This document shows positions 10,715-23,351 of a DNA stretch of 64,000 nt, in pieces. The position numbers were made by a program, and so were the translations under genes. Numbering within the stretch: the stretch's first letter is position 1; each line of letters begins with the position of its first letter. Location: NCBI RefSeq assembly GCF_036373705.1, contig NC_089857.1, positions 33,752,284-33,816,283 of the forward strand, given 5' to 3'. Below the pieces are notes generated by a model that was given only the letters and a program-made list of their open reading frames with translations, had not been told where the DNA came from and made no database searches. Source of the stretch: Amia ocellicauda (taxonomy: Eukaryota; Chordata; Actinopteri; Amiiformes; Amiidae).

Positions 10715-12856
10715 TCAATTAATAAATACTGCTTTGAGCCACTGTAACACATGTATACATTGTGCAATAAATCCTGATCTTTACAAAATCTTGAAAAATA
10801 ACAAAGGGAGCTTCATTGCAAGCTTGGAACAAATCAAAATCACAGCCTGCTTGCAAATCACCATTATGTGGTAAATCTATCTCTAGAATAGTTAGAATAA
10901 TCATATCTATGACATATCAAAGAGGTTAATAGATACTTATCTGTCTGATCAAAATGATCTAGTTGCACATGATCACGTCATTCTGTCTTTCACTTGCTTT
11001 TAATACCTGCTCTAAATCATGCACAGTCTGAGTGCTATGATTCCTCTTGGCTTTGTCATCTCATTCCACTGGCTAGCAAAGGAACAAAAGAGCAACTGTA
11101 GAAGTATTATTTTCCCTAGGGCAGTAAGTCTGTCATATCAACTATTGATGTGTGCAAAATATAACCAGCCCAAGGTTTTTAGAGGCTGAGAGATGAAGAC
11201 ATGTCTCTTGGCATTGGCAGAGGTTATGTCTATAGGATGCTGTGTGTTTTGTCTCTCACCCTGCTGATGGAATCTACTTAGCAAATGTTTACTTCATTTG
11301 ATACATGTTTTCAAAATGAGAAGTGAATTGCAGACACACATGTATGGCTTTTGAAGGTAACCTTTTGTCAGTTCTCTGGGTATTTGTAAAGACATTGTCT
11401 GCATGCAGGGTGGGTTAATAACATACAGGTATTGTCAAGGCAAATATCCCCATACCTGATTTCATTACACACAAAGTAGAATTAATATAAAGGTTCGCCC
11501 TCAAAGAGAAATTGCTTATAGTCAATTGTACTTTTTCATACTAATTATCTCTTTCAAACTGTGTAAATGATGACCCCCTGTTAAAACAAAATACACCTTC
11601 AGCTATATTATCTTACATATAATTTTACTCTTTAGTAAAAAAAAATTATGTGAAAAACAAAATCCTGTTGATGACCAACCAAAAAGCTTATAAATGTATG
11701 ATACAAAAAAAGTGGCACAAAAATACAGCCTAGAATACTTTTTTAATTGCATATTTTTATGCTTCACTTGTTTTGTTGCATAAGAGATTAATACAGTTGT
11801 TTCAGAAATGGGAATGATAAAAGAGATTTCAGTTTTGTCATCAATTTTAAAGTGGCAGACTGAGAGTTAATGAGAAGTACTGAGAACTCAAATTCCAGAG
11901 GGGAAATGTAATTTTCACAATTTGTTATGCAGGCGGAGTGTATAACTTGTTGATTCTATCATTCACGATTCATTTTTGTTTGTTTGTTTGTGATTTAAAG
12001 GCAAAAGTGAATCGCTCATCAGATCATAAAAGCCTAGAATGAAAGATTAATCACATTATCACATTAATTATGCCATTAATTAAATGTGCCATTTATGCTG
12101 GATGGTCGAAAGCTTTGATAAATACACTAACAAGCTGATTATGATCCTAAGCACAAATTGATTACACATTTACAAGGACACTGTTCATCATACCCTGAAA
12201 TGTTTCATATTTATTTACAAATATATCTTTCTCAATGATAAACTGCATTCGTTTTTTCATCAACCTGTTTAAATTGCAACTATCATGCTGCAGTCATCCC
12301 TTGTGTGGAGTATTACCAATGGTGGCATTACTAGCAAGGGAGCATTACTGGCTCAGTCTTCCTTCTGACAGCTATCAAAAGCTAGACCTTTGAGAATACA
12401 GTGAAACATTAGCGTAACATTATAGCATTTCCTTCCAGACTCAAAATGGGGGTGACTCACGCTATTACACTTCCAGCTGCCCAAAAGAGGAGAGATCATG
12501 TGTTTAACAAAACAGGTTCATTGACAATATGGTGCCAAGCATGTGAAGCAGGTGACATCTTATTCTGGGGCAAGGGAGACAACCCTGTAATCAGGATCAC
12601 TACATTCAGATAACTGCTGAAGTGACTTGCTGCAAGCAACATCTGCACCACTATGTCCCCTTTCATCTTGAATGACATCAGATTGAGATTGCTTGCTTGA
12701 AGTGTGGAGGAAATGAAAACTTACCTTAGAGATAGTAGCTGCTGTGACCAAAAGGCCTAAGGATAGTTCTGTCCTATAGTATTTAATGTATTTTTCAATA
12801 CAAATGTCATCTAGAAAAGTCCTGTATAAACATCATCTCAATATGAGGACATAACA
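10715..12856. other. AT-rich intergenic stretch, no gene seen
   Basis: I see no recognisable gene, terminal repeat or array here. Confidence 0.6.
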
Positions 12857-13127
12857 GGTTTATGTAGGGCTGGGCGATATGACTTAAAAGTAATATCTCG
12901 ATATTTTTAGACGTTTGGGCGATACACGATATACATCTCGATGTTTCTTGTTTTTATCCAATCAAGCTACAAAATAAGACCTTCAAACTACAAGTATTTC
13001 GTTAATCATTAAATATGCAAAACTAACAAATACCACATGGAGGCTGTCTTATATATGCAGAATGCAACACATTACAGCGCAAGTGGTGTGTGATTACTAT
13101 TACATGTGTTATGTTATGGGATATATA

Positions 13128-14344
13128 CACTCACCTAAAGGATTATTAGGAACACCATACTAATACTGTGTTTGACCCCCTTTCGCCTTCAGAACTGCCT
13201 TAATTCTACGTGGCATTGATTCAACAAGGTGCTGAAAGCATTCTTTAGAAATGTTGGCCCATATTGATAGGATAGCATCTTGCAGTTGATGGAGATTTTT
13301 GGGATGCACATCCAGGGCACAAAGCTCCCGTTCCACCACATCCCAAAGATGCTCTATTGGGTTGAGATCTGGTGACTGTGGGGGCCAGTTTAGTACAGTG
13401 AACTCATTGTCATGTTCAAGAAACCAATTTGAAATGATTCGATCTTTGTGACATGGTGCATTATCCTGCTGGAAGTAGCCATCAGAGGATGGGTACATGG
13501 TGGTCATAAAGGGATGGACATGGTCAGAAACAATGCTCAGGTAGGCCGTGGCATTTAAACGATGCCCAGTTGGCACTAAGGGGCCTAAAGTGTGCCAAGA
13601 AAACATCCCCCACACCATTACACCACCACCACCAGCCTGCACAGTGGTAACAAGGCATGATGGATCCACGTTCTCATTCTGTTTACGCCAAATTCTGACT
13701 CTACCATCTGAATGTCTCAACAGAAATCGAGACTCATCAGACCAGGCAACATTTTTCCAGTCTTCAACTGTCCAATTTTGGTGAGCTTGTGCAAATTGTA
13801 GCCTCTTTTTCCTATTTGTAGTGGAGATGAGTGGTACCCAGTGGGGTCTTCTGCTGTTGTAGCCCATCCGCCTCAAGGTTGTACGTGTTGTGGCTTCACA
13901 AATGCTTTGCTGCATACCTCGGTTGTAACGAGTGGTTATTTCAGTCAAAGTTGCTCTTCTATCAGCTTGAATCAGTCGGCCCATTCTCCTCTGACCTCTA
14001 GCATCAACAAGGCATTTTCGCCCACAGGACTGCCACATACTGGATGTTTTTCCCTTTTCACACCATTCTTTGTTAACCCTAGAATTGGTTGTGCGTGAAA
14101 ATCCCAGTAACTGAGCAGATTGTGAAATACTCAGACCGGCCGTCTGGCACCAACAACCATGCCACGCTCAAAATTGCTTAAATCACCTTTCTTTCCCATT
14201 CAGACATTCAGTTTGGAGTTCAGGAGATTGTCTTGACCAGGACCACACCCCTAAATGCATTGAAGCAACTGCCATGTGATTGGTTGATTAGAAAATTGCA
14301 TTAATGAGAAATTGAACAGGTGTTCCTAATAATCCTTTAGGTGA

Positions 14345-14347
<3 letters not shown>
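13128..14347 (-). mobile_element. DD36E Tc1/mariner element (copy 3), nested in the hAT element
   Basis: Both terminal repeats are the same as at 1131-2351. It is full length (1.22 kb) and flanked by TA, with a (TA)n run on the right. The transposase frame is broken once, near the N-terminus. Confidence 0.93.
13160..14200 (-). pseudogene. DD36E transposase with a single-base frameshift
   Basis: Read on the minus strand, the frame starts at 14200 with the MGKKGDLSNFERG start of the intact copies. At about 14139-14141 one base is missing where the intact copies read GACGGACCGG, throwing the frame into a TGA. Beyond it the sequence stays open to the normal end GGQTQY at 13160, with WSDESRF, QQDNAPCH and NPIEHLW intact. 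The stretch from MWQSCGRK (14038) is open but lacks most of the DNA-binding region. It differs little from the intact copies, so the break is probably recent. Confidence 0.9.

Positions 14348-14394
<47 letters not shown>
14348..14394. repeat. (TA)n microsatellite
   Basis: This TA run directly abuts the right terminal repeat of the nested DD36E element. Confidence 0.95.
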
Positions 14395-14403
<9 letters not shown>

Positions 14404-14619
14404 TACATACATATACACATGATTTATTGTCACATAACAACAATAACACAAGTAATAGTAATCCCGCAAAACATGCGCTGTAAAATGCTATAGATTCAGG
14501 TAGATTTAGCACAGCTAAAGTTTATAGTGGCGCATTAACATCTGCTGGACAGAGACATTTCTCCTCTGACTGTCGCGTTTCGATTCTACTTTTCGTTACA
14601 GCATGTGTTAATGCAAAAT

Positions 14620-14622
<3 letters not shown>

Positions 14623-14682
<60 letters not shown>
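14623..14682. repeat. (TAA)n microsatellite
   Basis: This trinucleotide run of about 60 bp is inside the hAT-type element. Confidence 0.95.
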
Positions 14683-14684
<2 letters not shown>

Positions 14685-17600
14685 GCTGTTGTACCACTTC
14701 ACCATCTAATGAAACTTTCTGTTTACATTGCTTTGCAATTTATTAAAATGCAAACAAACTATTATTCTATAATTTTCATAAAAATTATATCCGTCTAAAT
14801 CCGCGGGGGTGGGGGAGCGATCACGTGTTGTCGGGGTGCCTGCAGATCGAGTTCAGCCCGGCGACGAGAGCGGGGCGGACCGTGTGCGCCTGCGCATTAA
14901 CGAATCTCTTGGTTGTGTGTTATTGTGTGTCGCGTCTCTCTCATGTCTGTCTGTTTCTGATGCTCATTTCTTGGCGCATCGGACTCGTGTGGAAGAACCG
15001 GGAAGAACGCAAAGCGTCCTAATGACGAAAAATACTGCCGTAAAGAGTGGGATTTGCGACATTACGATATAAAAGATAGAGCATAATATGAAACGATAGA
15101 CGTTTTTCTATCGTCATACGATATATATCGTCATATCGCACAGCCCTAGGTTTATGACACACCAATACATTAAGGCAATTCACCATGAATGATTGATCTG
15201 AGACCATTAGGAAAAATTGGATACTTGTGATATAGTCACATTTTAATAATTTAAAAAATGACCCCCTTAGAGATTTAGACTGTTGTAATTTTCACTTAAG
15301 TACTGTAAGCACCCAGGTGTCTTAAGTTACCTTCCATAAATGCCAACAGTAAATTATAGCAGCAGGTTGGCAATCATAGATACATTTTATATTATGCCAC
15401 AGCTTGAAAGCAACCCTGAATCATTTTAATAAAGAACATTGAAATTCAGGATTGGTTTTAATATTGAAAATATGAAGTGAAATAGAATCCTTTTCTTTGA
15501 GAACTAAAATGGAGGTGATGACAAAAAATAAAATACAAAATCTGGTTGCAAGCTGTAAATGAAGTAAAGTTAAAAAAATAAAAATAAAATAAAAGCAATA
15601 GATACATAGATACTGTCTGTTTTGAAGACTACTGCATCCAGGAGACTTTCCAATCCAGATGTTCCTGCTCTTTGGCCATATGGTTGGCATAGTTATTTTG
15701 CTATAATCAAGCCAAGCAGATATTCAAAGTTCAATTCTTACCACTGACTTATGCCATTCACACACTTTCAGTCATTTTAAACATCTGTTTCTACCTTCAG
15801 TTTTGAATGTTTGTTGGTGCTATAAAAAGAAAACATTGAGTATGAGATTATTTGTTCCTGGCCTTTGACTAAAGTCATTCCTATTGCTACAGTCCAAATC
15901 AATGTCAATGCACTTAACACCTAAACAAATACGGAAAATATATTTTCATATTAAACCTTAATATAATGTCCCTACTAAATGTAGCCATGTGAACTTTAGC
16001 AGAGTTTATGGAGCAAATTAATATATATTTTGAAGACACATTAGTATTATGCATTACTATTCATGGGATGCTCCACATAGTAATGCCACTGCAACATGTT
16101 TCCAAGACATCTTCAAATAGAACAAGTTAACAAAGTAAACAAGAGATATACTGTAGATCAGAGACAGGTCTGGCTCTGATCTCACTTAGATATTTGTCCC
16201 CTTATCAGCATCCTCTATGTTCTTTCTGTTAATTCTTAATCCACATAGTTTGACCTTATTTCTGACAGTAAAGTGAATTCAGTGATAGCATGTTGTCAAT
16301 AATGGAAGCAAACTGAGTTTATCTTAACTTGTTTAATTTTCCTTATAATGTTTGCACCGTGCAGTAGACACATCAAAAAACAAATAGAATATATGTGTTC
16401 CCAATTAAAACAAAAATATTTATATAAAATGAACTTATAAATTGTATGTATTGCCAGAAAGCCAGAGTGCTTACCATATTTTCATAAAGATAAACTCTAA
16501 GTTTGTTTCAAATGGATCCTGTTGCCAATATTGAAAGGATCCCTAACTCATTCCAGACCTGTGGAGGAAGGATTTATTCACTAAGCCCCAAGTAACTCAG
16601 ATTTCCAGGATAGTGTGATGTCTTCTCAGATTAGCGTTTTGCAGCATATGGTAAGCATTCAATGCTGTAAAAATCATTAGTCATGATTCCCTCACATCCT
16701 TCAATAAGTTTTAATGTTTTTTATGATTTATCTGTTTTGCAAAATAACTGCAGCGAGTAAGCTGGTAACTACATGCTGAATTAAAATCAATACAAATATT
16801 AAATAGTTTTAGAAGTGACCTGCATTTTGTATAATTTTAAACCAAGGCAATTGAAACTCAGGGTAAATCATCTCTTCCTGTTAAGTTATGTCACAAAAAA
16901 CAAACAAACAAAAACCTTCTGGTTGAACTTACATCTCAAATATCTTCATTTGAAACATATGAATAGAAGATAGGTCGTCGCAGAATGTATTATCAAAGAA
17001 GAGTTTGTAGAAAAATAACAGAATTTATTGTAGCTGTGAATTTCTTGATTTTATTTATTTTTGGCAATAAGGAATATTTTTCCATGCTGTTTTTGATACA
17101 TAACTGATGATTTCTGATAATGTATTATTTCTGATGTTACATAACATTCTGAGTTAACTATACATTACATTAATTCATTTTCCTGTAAATATACAACAAT
17201 GCCAAGGTGCTACATTATTTCCAAATATATAACGGCCACAAATTACTACAGGTAGTAAATTATATCAGAGGGGCATGTGTTGGTACCACACTGGCATAAA
17301 CTGTAAATTTGCAGAATAATGGGACATCAGGGGGTCATTTGTAAATTAGAACATGCACCTGAAAATCCACTACTCATCCTATTTTAGTTTGCCCTCTACA
17401 AATATACAGTAGTATGACATGTTAATGGGGTATACATTGATTTGAAAATGTGCTTAGAAAAATACCTCATGTATGTTATTGATTTGTTTGATATTTTTAA
17501 ATGTTTTATTGGCAAATCCATTTTTACATACACTGTATCACATGTGTGAGTATATTTTTTTGGATTGTGTGAGTACTTCCACACAGCATTCATTTTAAGA

Positions 17601-18543
17601 TGGGGAAAGCTGCATAGTGGTTTTCAGGTAATTTTAAATAACAAAAAAGGCACAACTTTCATCCCCCTCACACGAATGCATATCCCAGCTCTTGAACTAC
17701 TCAAAGGCTTCTGTCAGAATTGGCTTTCCTGTATGGCCAAGCCTATCTGTCAAGCTGGCATGATTAGTAAACTGACTTGAGGTACATGTGAAAGGCTTCT
17801 CATCTTTTTGTGACCTTGTCAGAACTTTCCTGGTGGGCGCATATTCAGTGGTAACACAATTCGTGACACAGGTCAGATTCAACAAGATGGGTGTCTCCTG
17901 GGGCCTTCCCTTTAGCTTATATAAACAGATTTTATAGGAGGGCTCCTCACTGCTGACGGTTCATCTTCCGGTCTTTGAAATCTATTGGGTTTCTTTCATC
18001 CTTACAATCATATCACAGCCTCCAGCCGCTCTCTGGAACACCAAGGAGATCACAGGGACGTTTTCCCTGACTGTTGCTGAATATATTCCCCTTTCTTGTG
18101 AGGAATCTCAAAGCATTTTCTTGAAATTGTAGTAATGAATAGAAATAATATATTTTGAAATTATATCTTGAAATGGCTTGCATGTATGTATGTATGTGTG
18201 TATGTATGTATTAATTTATTTCGAAAGTGCTCTGACATTATCTTTTAACTATATGTTATTGTATTGTTTTATGGAATTTAGGTTTATCTTGAAAATAGTC
18301 TTCATCCACCAAATAAGTTTAAAACAATGGCAAATTAGGTTTTAATAATTAAAACACATGGTGATACAATAATAAATACAATACTATATCACCCCTCCTT
18401 GGGAAGATGGACGTTTAGTACAGATAATTGCATTATATAGCGAGGGCAGGTCAACTGTGAAGCAGTATTATCTGGAAGCAATGTGATTGAGTCAGTGCCT
18501 GGGATAACCAGCAGTTAGAAATAAGGACTAGGCATGCATCATG

Positions 18544-18545
<2 letters not shown>

Positions 18546-18582
<37 letters not shown>
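18546..18582. repeat. (AT)n microsatellite
   Basis: A pure AT run. Confidence 0.95.
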
Positions 18583-18585
<3 letters not shown>

Positions 18586-19604
18586 AGTTAAACAGGGGTT
18601 ATTGTCAGGGAAGGAGAAGTCTGTACCTCATGAAGCTGGGTCTGATATTGGCTTACACTCTTGCATAGAGAGAAAAACAGCTTCTTGTTTTCCCCTTTTG
18701 AAAGGCTATCTTGTATATCTAGCTCGCCACCCTCTGTCCTTTATATTAGAGTTATGTTTTTATTTTCCATTTAAAAGAGAATGGGCTCTAACATCAGATG
18801 ATATCCTGTAGTTTTGACAGCAGATAGACCTTTTAACTTACAGTGTTGTAACTCTGGAATTAATGTGGGATTAAATTATGAGGGCCATGAAAAGAAATGG
18901 ACTTCAGGGAAGCGGTTTATTTTATTTTGGAACAGAAAACGTAATTTCAATCTTTTTCATTTTTTTTCCATAAATAAGGATTGGAATCATAACTTTCCCT
19001 GTTGTTGTTCATGGCTCCCTCCTGGTATCTCCTGTCATGCCTTTAATTTCAAAACTGATTTAGAAAAATATGTCCCTGGAGTGTCTTGGGCTCTGTGTGA
19101 GCGCTTCGTGTTCATAGCCACCTTGTGTTAACACATAACTTACAGCAACCACAAATTAAAGTGCTCTAGTGTTGTAAGGAAAACAGCACCCAAAGCTTTC
19201 TGCAATTTGATCCTTCATCTGTATCACTGTATGGGTCCTGATGCTCACAACATCTTTCTTTTTGTAGTTTTTGGTTATTATGAATTTCTAAATATATCCC
19301 AGAGAGAATTTTACATTCATACATGACACAATGTAATAATTCAATTGTGATCCAAATCATTTAAGAACAGCTCCACCGGCAAGAATAAAACATTCCTTTT
19401 TCCAAGCCAATAAATGGGCCAGTTTCAGATTTTCACATGTTTGTTTTCTCTTTAGTTCAAGTCAAAAGCTGCCAGTTGCCTTCTGTATGTTGGGAATGTA
19501 GAGATCCTTATGAGAGGTCATCATTTTGTGATGTTATTTTTATAGTCAAATGCTTTGCACAAGTCAATGGTGTAAGTATAGCTTTCACACACACAGGATT
19601 TATT

Positions 19605-19650
19605 CAAAATGGACGGGTGTCCCCAGAATTTTGACTTCCAGTGTATATAA
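19605..19650 (+). repeat. Probable right end of a Tc1-like element
   Basis: The text GGGTGTCCCCAGAATTTTGA followed by CTTCCAGTGTATATA resembles the right terminal repeat of a common fish Tc1 family, ending at a TA. No matching left end or transposase was found, so it is at most a truncated scrap. Confidence 0.35.
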
Positions 19651-20588
19651 ATATATATTTACAATATTTAAATCTTGTGCATGGATCTAATGAAATCCAC
19701 GAGCAAAAGAAAAGCAACACCTTTCAATAAAAATGATACAATTTGCCATTCTTGGCTCAGATGGTGCTTCTTTATTGGCAAACGGGAGAATTTAAGGGCT
19801 TTAAATATTTGCCTAGGTGAGGTTCTGAAGTGAAGCCAGCGCACTGCCACTTTTAAAAGTTCAAGAGTGCAAAAAAAGTCCATATGCTTATGCAGGCATT
19901 AATCAGGAGGAAACAGAGTTCCCTGAAAGCTATACAGACTTGCTTTATTATCGGATATTGCAGCCTGCCGCCTCATGATGAATCTTTACATTAGTGTTGC
20001 TCTCTTTACCTGTGGTGGTTTTCAAGTCATTCACAGATGCTGTTCGTTTTGTTTGTTTTTAATATGCCATGAAGGAACAATGTATTTCAGAGCGCCGTAT
20101 GCTGTGCCACTACAGTAGAACAGGCACAAGTGCATTACCACAATTCCCATTAGAAACATTTGTTGCTTTTGAAATGCTAATTGAGCCAGTTGTGCATGAC
20201 TTGAACATCATGAATACATAGATGCTGTAAAGTGCTCTGAAGCACTTCTTTTGTGAAGGATACTATGTCAAATAAAGGTTGATTGACCGATTGAATATAA
20301 TTAAAGTATCTCTGCTACAAAGGAGATGTTCAATATGGACTCTTATATCAATCCAATTTAATTAATTCAAATGCCATATTTGTGGATGTTTAGGTTTCTG
20401 TAACAGCTCAATGAACTGGAATCTAGTCAGTTTTCTCTAGGATTAATATAGAACAAACCCTGAGGATATTTGATAGATAGATAAGTATTGATTCATTAAC
20501 AAATGTATTCAATTACATAAATTATGGAATAATATTGTTTCAAATGAAGGGTGTTAATATTTTCAGCTACAACAGAGGGAGATAGAGA

Positions 20589-20590
<2 letters not shown>

Positions 20591-20632
<42 letters not shown>
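20591..20632. repeat. (GA)n microsatellite
   Basis: A nearly pure GA run. Confidence 0.95.
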
Positions 20633-20633
<1 letters not shown>

Positions 20634-23351
20634 AACATTTTTCTCCTCCTTTTGTGGTCAGAATGTTTTAGTCATGGACATTCCAGTACCAATGCAGATG
20701 GCGTTGACTGCACTGTATTCTTTCCCTCCTACAACTTATTTTTACTGTGCCAAGCAGAATTGCTAGAAGGAATAGAAGGTTTCTAATGGATTTGACATTC
20801 CATTTCCCAGAAGGATCAGCAGATATTAGGTTATATGTGAAAACAAAAATGTCCCTGTGAAGAATGATTGTGTTTTATCGAATGCACTAAAATTATTCTC
20901 CAGACATGAAAAAAACAGTATTGACCCAAACAATGCAAACAGATATACTACCTTGCAAAACAACTCATTTATTTTACTTTGTGAAAATCCCTGTACTTTC
21001 TAAACATGTAATCTCCCATTTCTTTGTCAATGTCTATGTTTATTCTTAGTAGTATTTATTAATATTTTTTTTTTAATTTGTAATAACCATTAGATTTACC
21101 TGTTTTGTGTCATGATGGTTGAGACCTGTATAATAACAATATTTACTTTTGCCTAGTAATCAAAATTATAATACATTTTTCCAGACTCAAAACACATATT
21201 GTTTTAAGCTTCTGATGAACACATTTGTTTCTTACAATTCGCATTTTGATGTAATATCGACAAAGAGAAACGAATGACAGAAAAGTGTCAGCAATTACAG
21301 CAATCATAGAACATCTTTTATATGAACTGGTTTTGAAAATGTGCCTTATTATAAAACATGGCTGTGGAGAAGATTCCTTCATAAATGAGCACATTTGTAC
21401 AAATGGAGCTTGAAATATAGATTTTAAGCAGAATGTTTTGGCCATTTAGTGGAACTAATACAGTAAATACCCATTTCACTATTTCTAGAATGTGTGTGTA
21501 TGCTGTTGGTTTGGTATGAGGTGGGTTGTGTGGGCTTATTTTCTTTTGTTACAAGATTTATTTATTTTTAAACTTGAAATTATGTTGAATCTTGCAGTGA
21601 GTTATGTATGTATATGTATGTATATTAATATATGATAATTATTATTAGAGAATATATGTAGTGCATAAGAATTATATTTCTGTCCAAAGACAATACAAAC
21701 AAAACGAAATATCCAGTTTCAACTGTGTATCTTCTGTAAATTTAAAAGTGAAATACTTTTCTCCAGTGAGGACTGTTTTCAATTAATTTATAGTCTCTGT
21801 GAATATGAAGTGTAACAATTTTAGTAAGAGGGTGTCACAGAACTCAGCAACACGAGTTTGCAGAGATTGCATCTTTTTTCACAAGGCTTGTTTGTTTTTC
21901 ACAGTCACTAATATGTGAATAATAGGTCTTCAAGGTTTATAAAATTAGCTAAGTTAGCTAAGTCGCTTAAGGTTTGCAAGACATAATCTAAGCAGAGGGC
22001 ATTACTCTGAACTAATCCATTACTAAGTACTTCACATTTGAAAAACATTCTTCAAAAATCTACCAATAAAATTATTTAACAAATTTATTTTGCGGTTCAT
22101 TTAGAAATTCAAACATAGACAGTCGCCAATGTCATGAATATCCACATATGCTGTTATTTTATAAATTGGTGTAATAACCAGCTTACCACAGTCACTTATT
22201 TTTTCATATTGAGGCATCATATAACATCCTTCTAGGTTATTTAACTTTTTCATCTCAGAATGTCTGAAGGTGCTCTTCACGATATGTTGCTTTACATGTA
22301 CCAATAGTAATGCTGACAGCAAATGTTCACCCAAAAGAAAAAAAGAAAAAAATCTTCATATGACGTAACATAAATGTCCTTATTTTAAATACCTGTTGGC
22401 CTTGATATCAGAAGTCATTTATTACAGATGCGGCAATAAACATAAGTGTCTGATTTTGTATTATTGTTCTGTTTCCTGAAGGAGTAAGCCAGGACAGCAT
22501 GTTTCTCTCTGAGTCATTGCTTTAAGTGCAGGCCTTTCTCCACACTCCCCCCTTCACTCACTGCTCCCCTCACACACCCAAAACCCACAGCTATTCATTT
22601 CCCAACAGAAATCAAACTCCTGAGCAGCAAAGGCACTGGGAGCTTTCATGTTAGCTTTTAGCAATGAAGGGGTGAAGGTTGCCTGATGCCACCTCTATAA
22701 AACTGCACTCAACACAAGTCTTACCTGTTCTCAGTTAGCTTGGAATCAATAGCCATAATATTTGACATTTCTACGGAGTTTGTGTCTGAATCATTTTGAA
22801 TGAATTAAGTAGTAATCCAGATCCTCTCTTGAACCAGATTAAAGTGGCAGGGATGATGCGAGGCTCCAAAGGGCTATCTTTGAGGATCACTTGATTAAAT
22901 AAGAAACATAGCAGACTTTCATAGTGTGCAATCTGTCACAAAAATCCATTTTCATTTTTTTGTTTCCCGGTGTGGGTAATGGATTGGTCTTATAGCTTTA
23001 GACTTTGATTCACTGATGTCCACTGATATTAAAGTGTAATTTACAATTTCTCTGGAATGACAGGCTTTGAAGACAGGAAAATGCAGATACAACAATTGAT
23101 GTCAGCAAATAAAGTTCACCGTGGTAAAGTATTTTCACTGTAATTCTTAAAAAAAATAAAAAGTGCATGTAGGCTTACTATTGTTATGCATAGGCGCTGT
23201 GAAATTGTCTGTTGGCCTGACTGTTGTCTGCACAGCTGTATTAGACCTGTGCTCCAGCTGGTTAGGTCCTGGGCCAATGGGGTTGCTTGGCTGGTAACCA
23301 CAATCAAATTCTGTTGGTTATTGTGTTTAATTGAATTGCATTGGCTTAATG

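Larger units (their letters stand above)
12865..15148. mobile_element. hAT-type non-autonomous element with 8-bp target duplication
   Basis: The element begins TAGGGCTGGGCGATATGAC and ends with the near-complement GTCATATCGCACAGCCCTA. The 8-bp direct repeat GGTTTATG lies on each side (12857-12864 and 15149-15156), the target-site length of hAT elements. Next to the ends are further ATCGTCATACGATA-like palindromes. The right part (14800-15010) is markedly GC-rich against its surroundings. A DD36E Tc1/mariner copy sits inside at 13128-14347, leaving about 1.06 kb of hAT sequence with no transposase frame. Confidence 0.9.
15157..23343. other. AT-rich intergenic stretch, no gene seen
   Basis: I see no frame with recognisable protein homology. 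It holds a TGTA-type run (18181-18215), (AT)n (18546-18582), (GA)n (20591-20632) and one Tc1-like end near 19610. Enhancers could be present but cannot be judged from one genome. Confidence 0.55.

Noticed and set aside
14809..15072. 87-codon frame in the GC-rich part of the hAT element
   Set aside because: It lies inside a repeat, with no recognisable domain and no neighbouring transposase frame.
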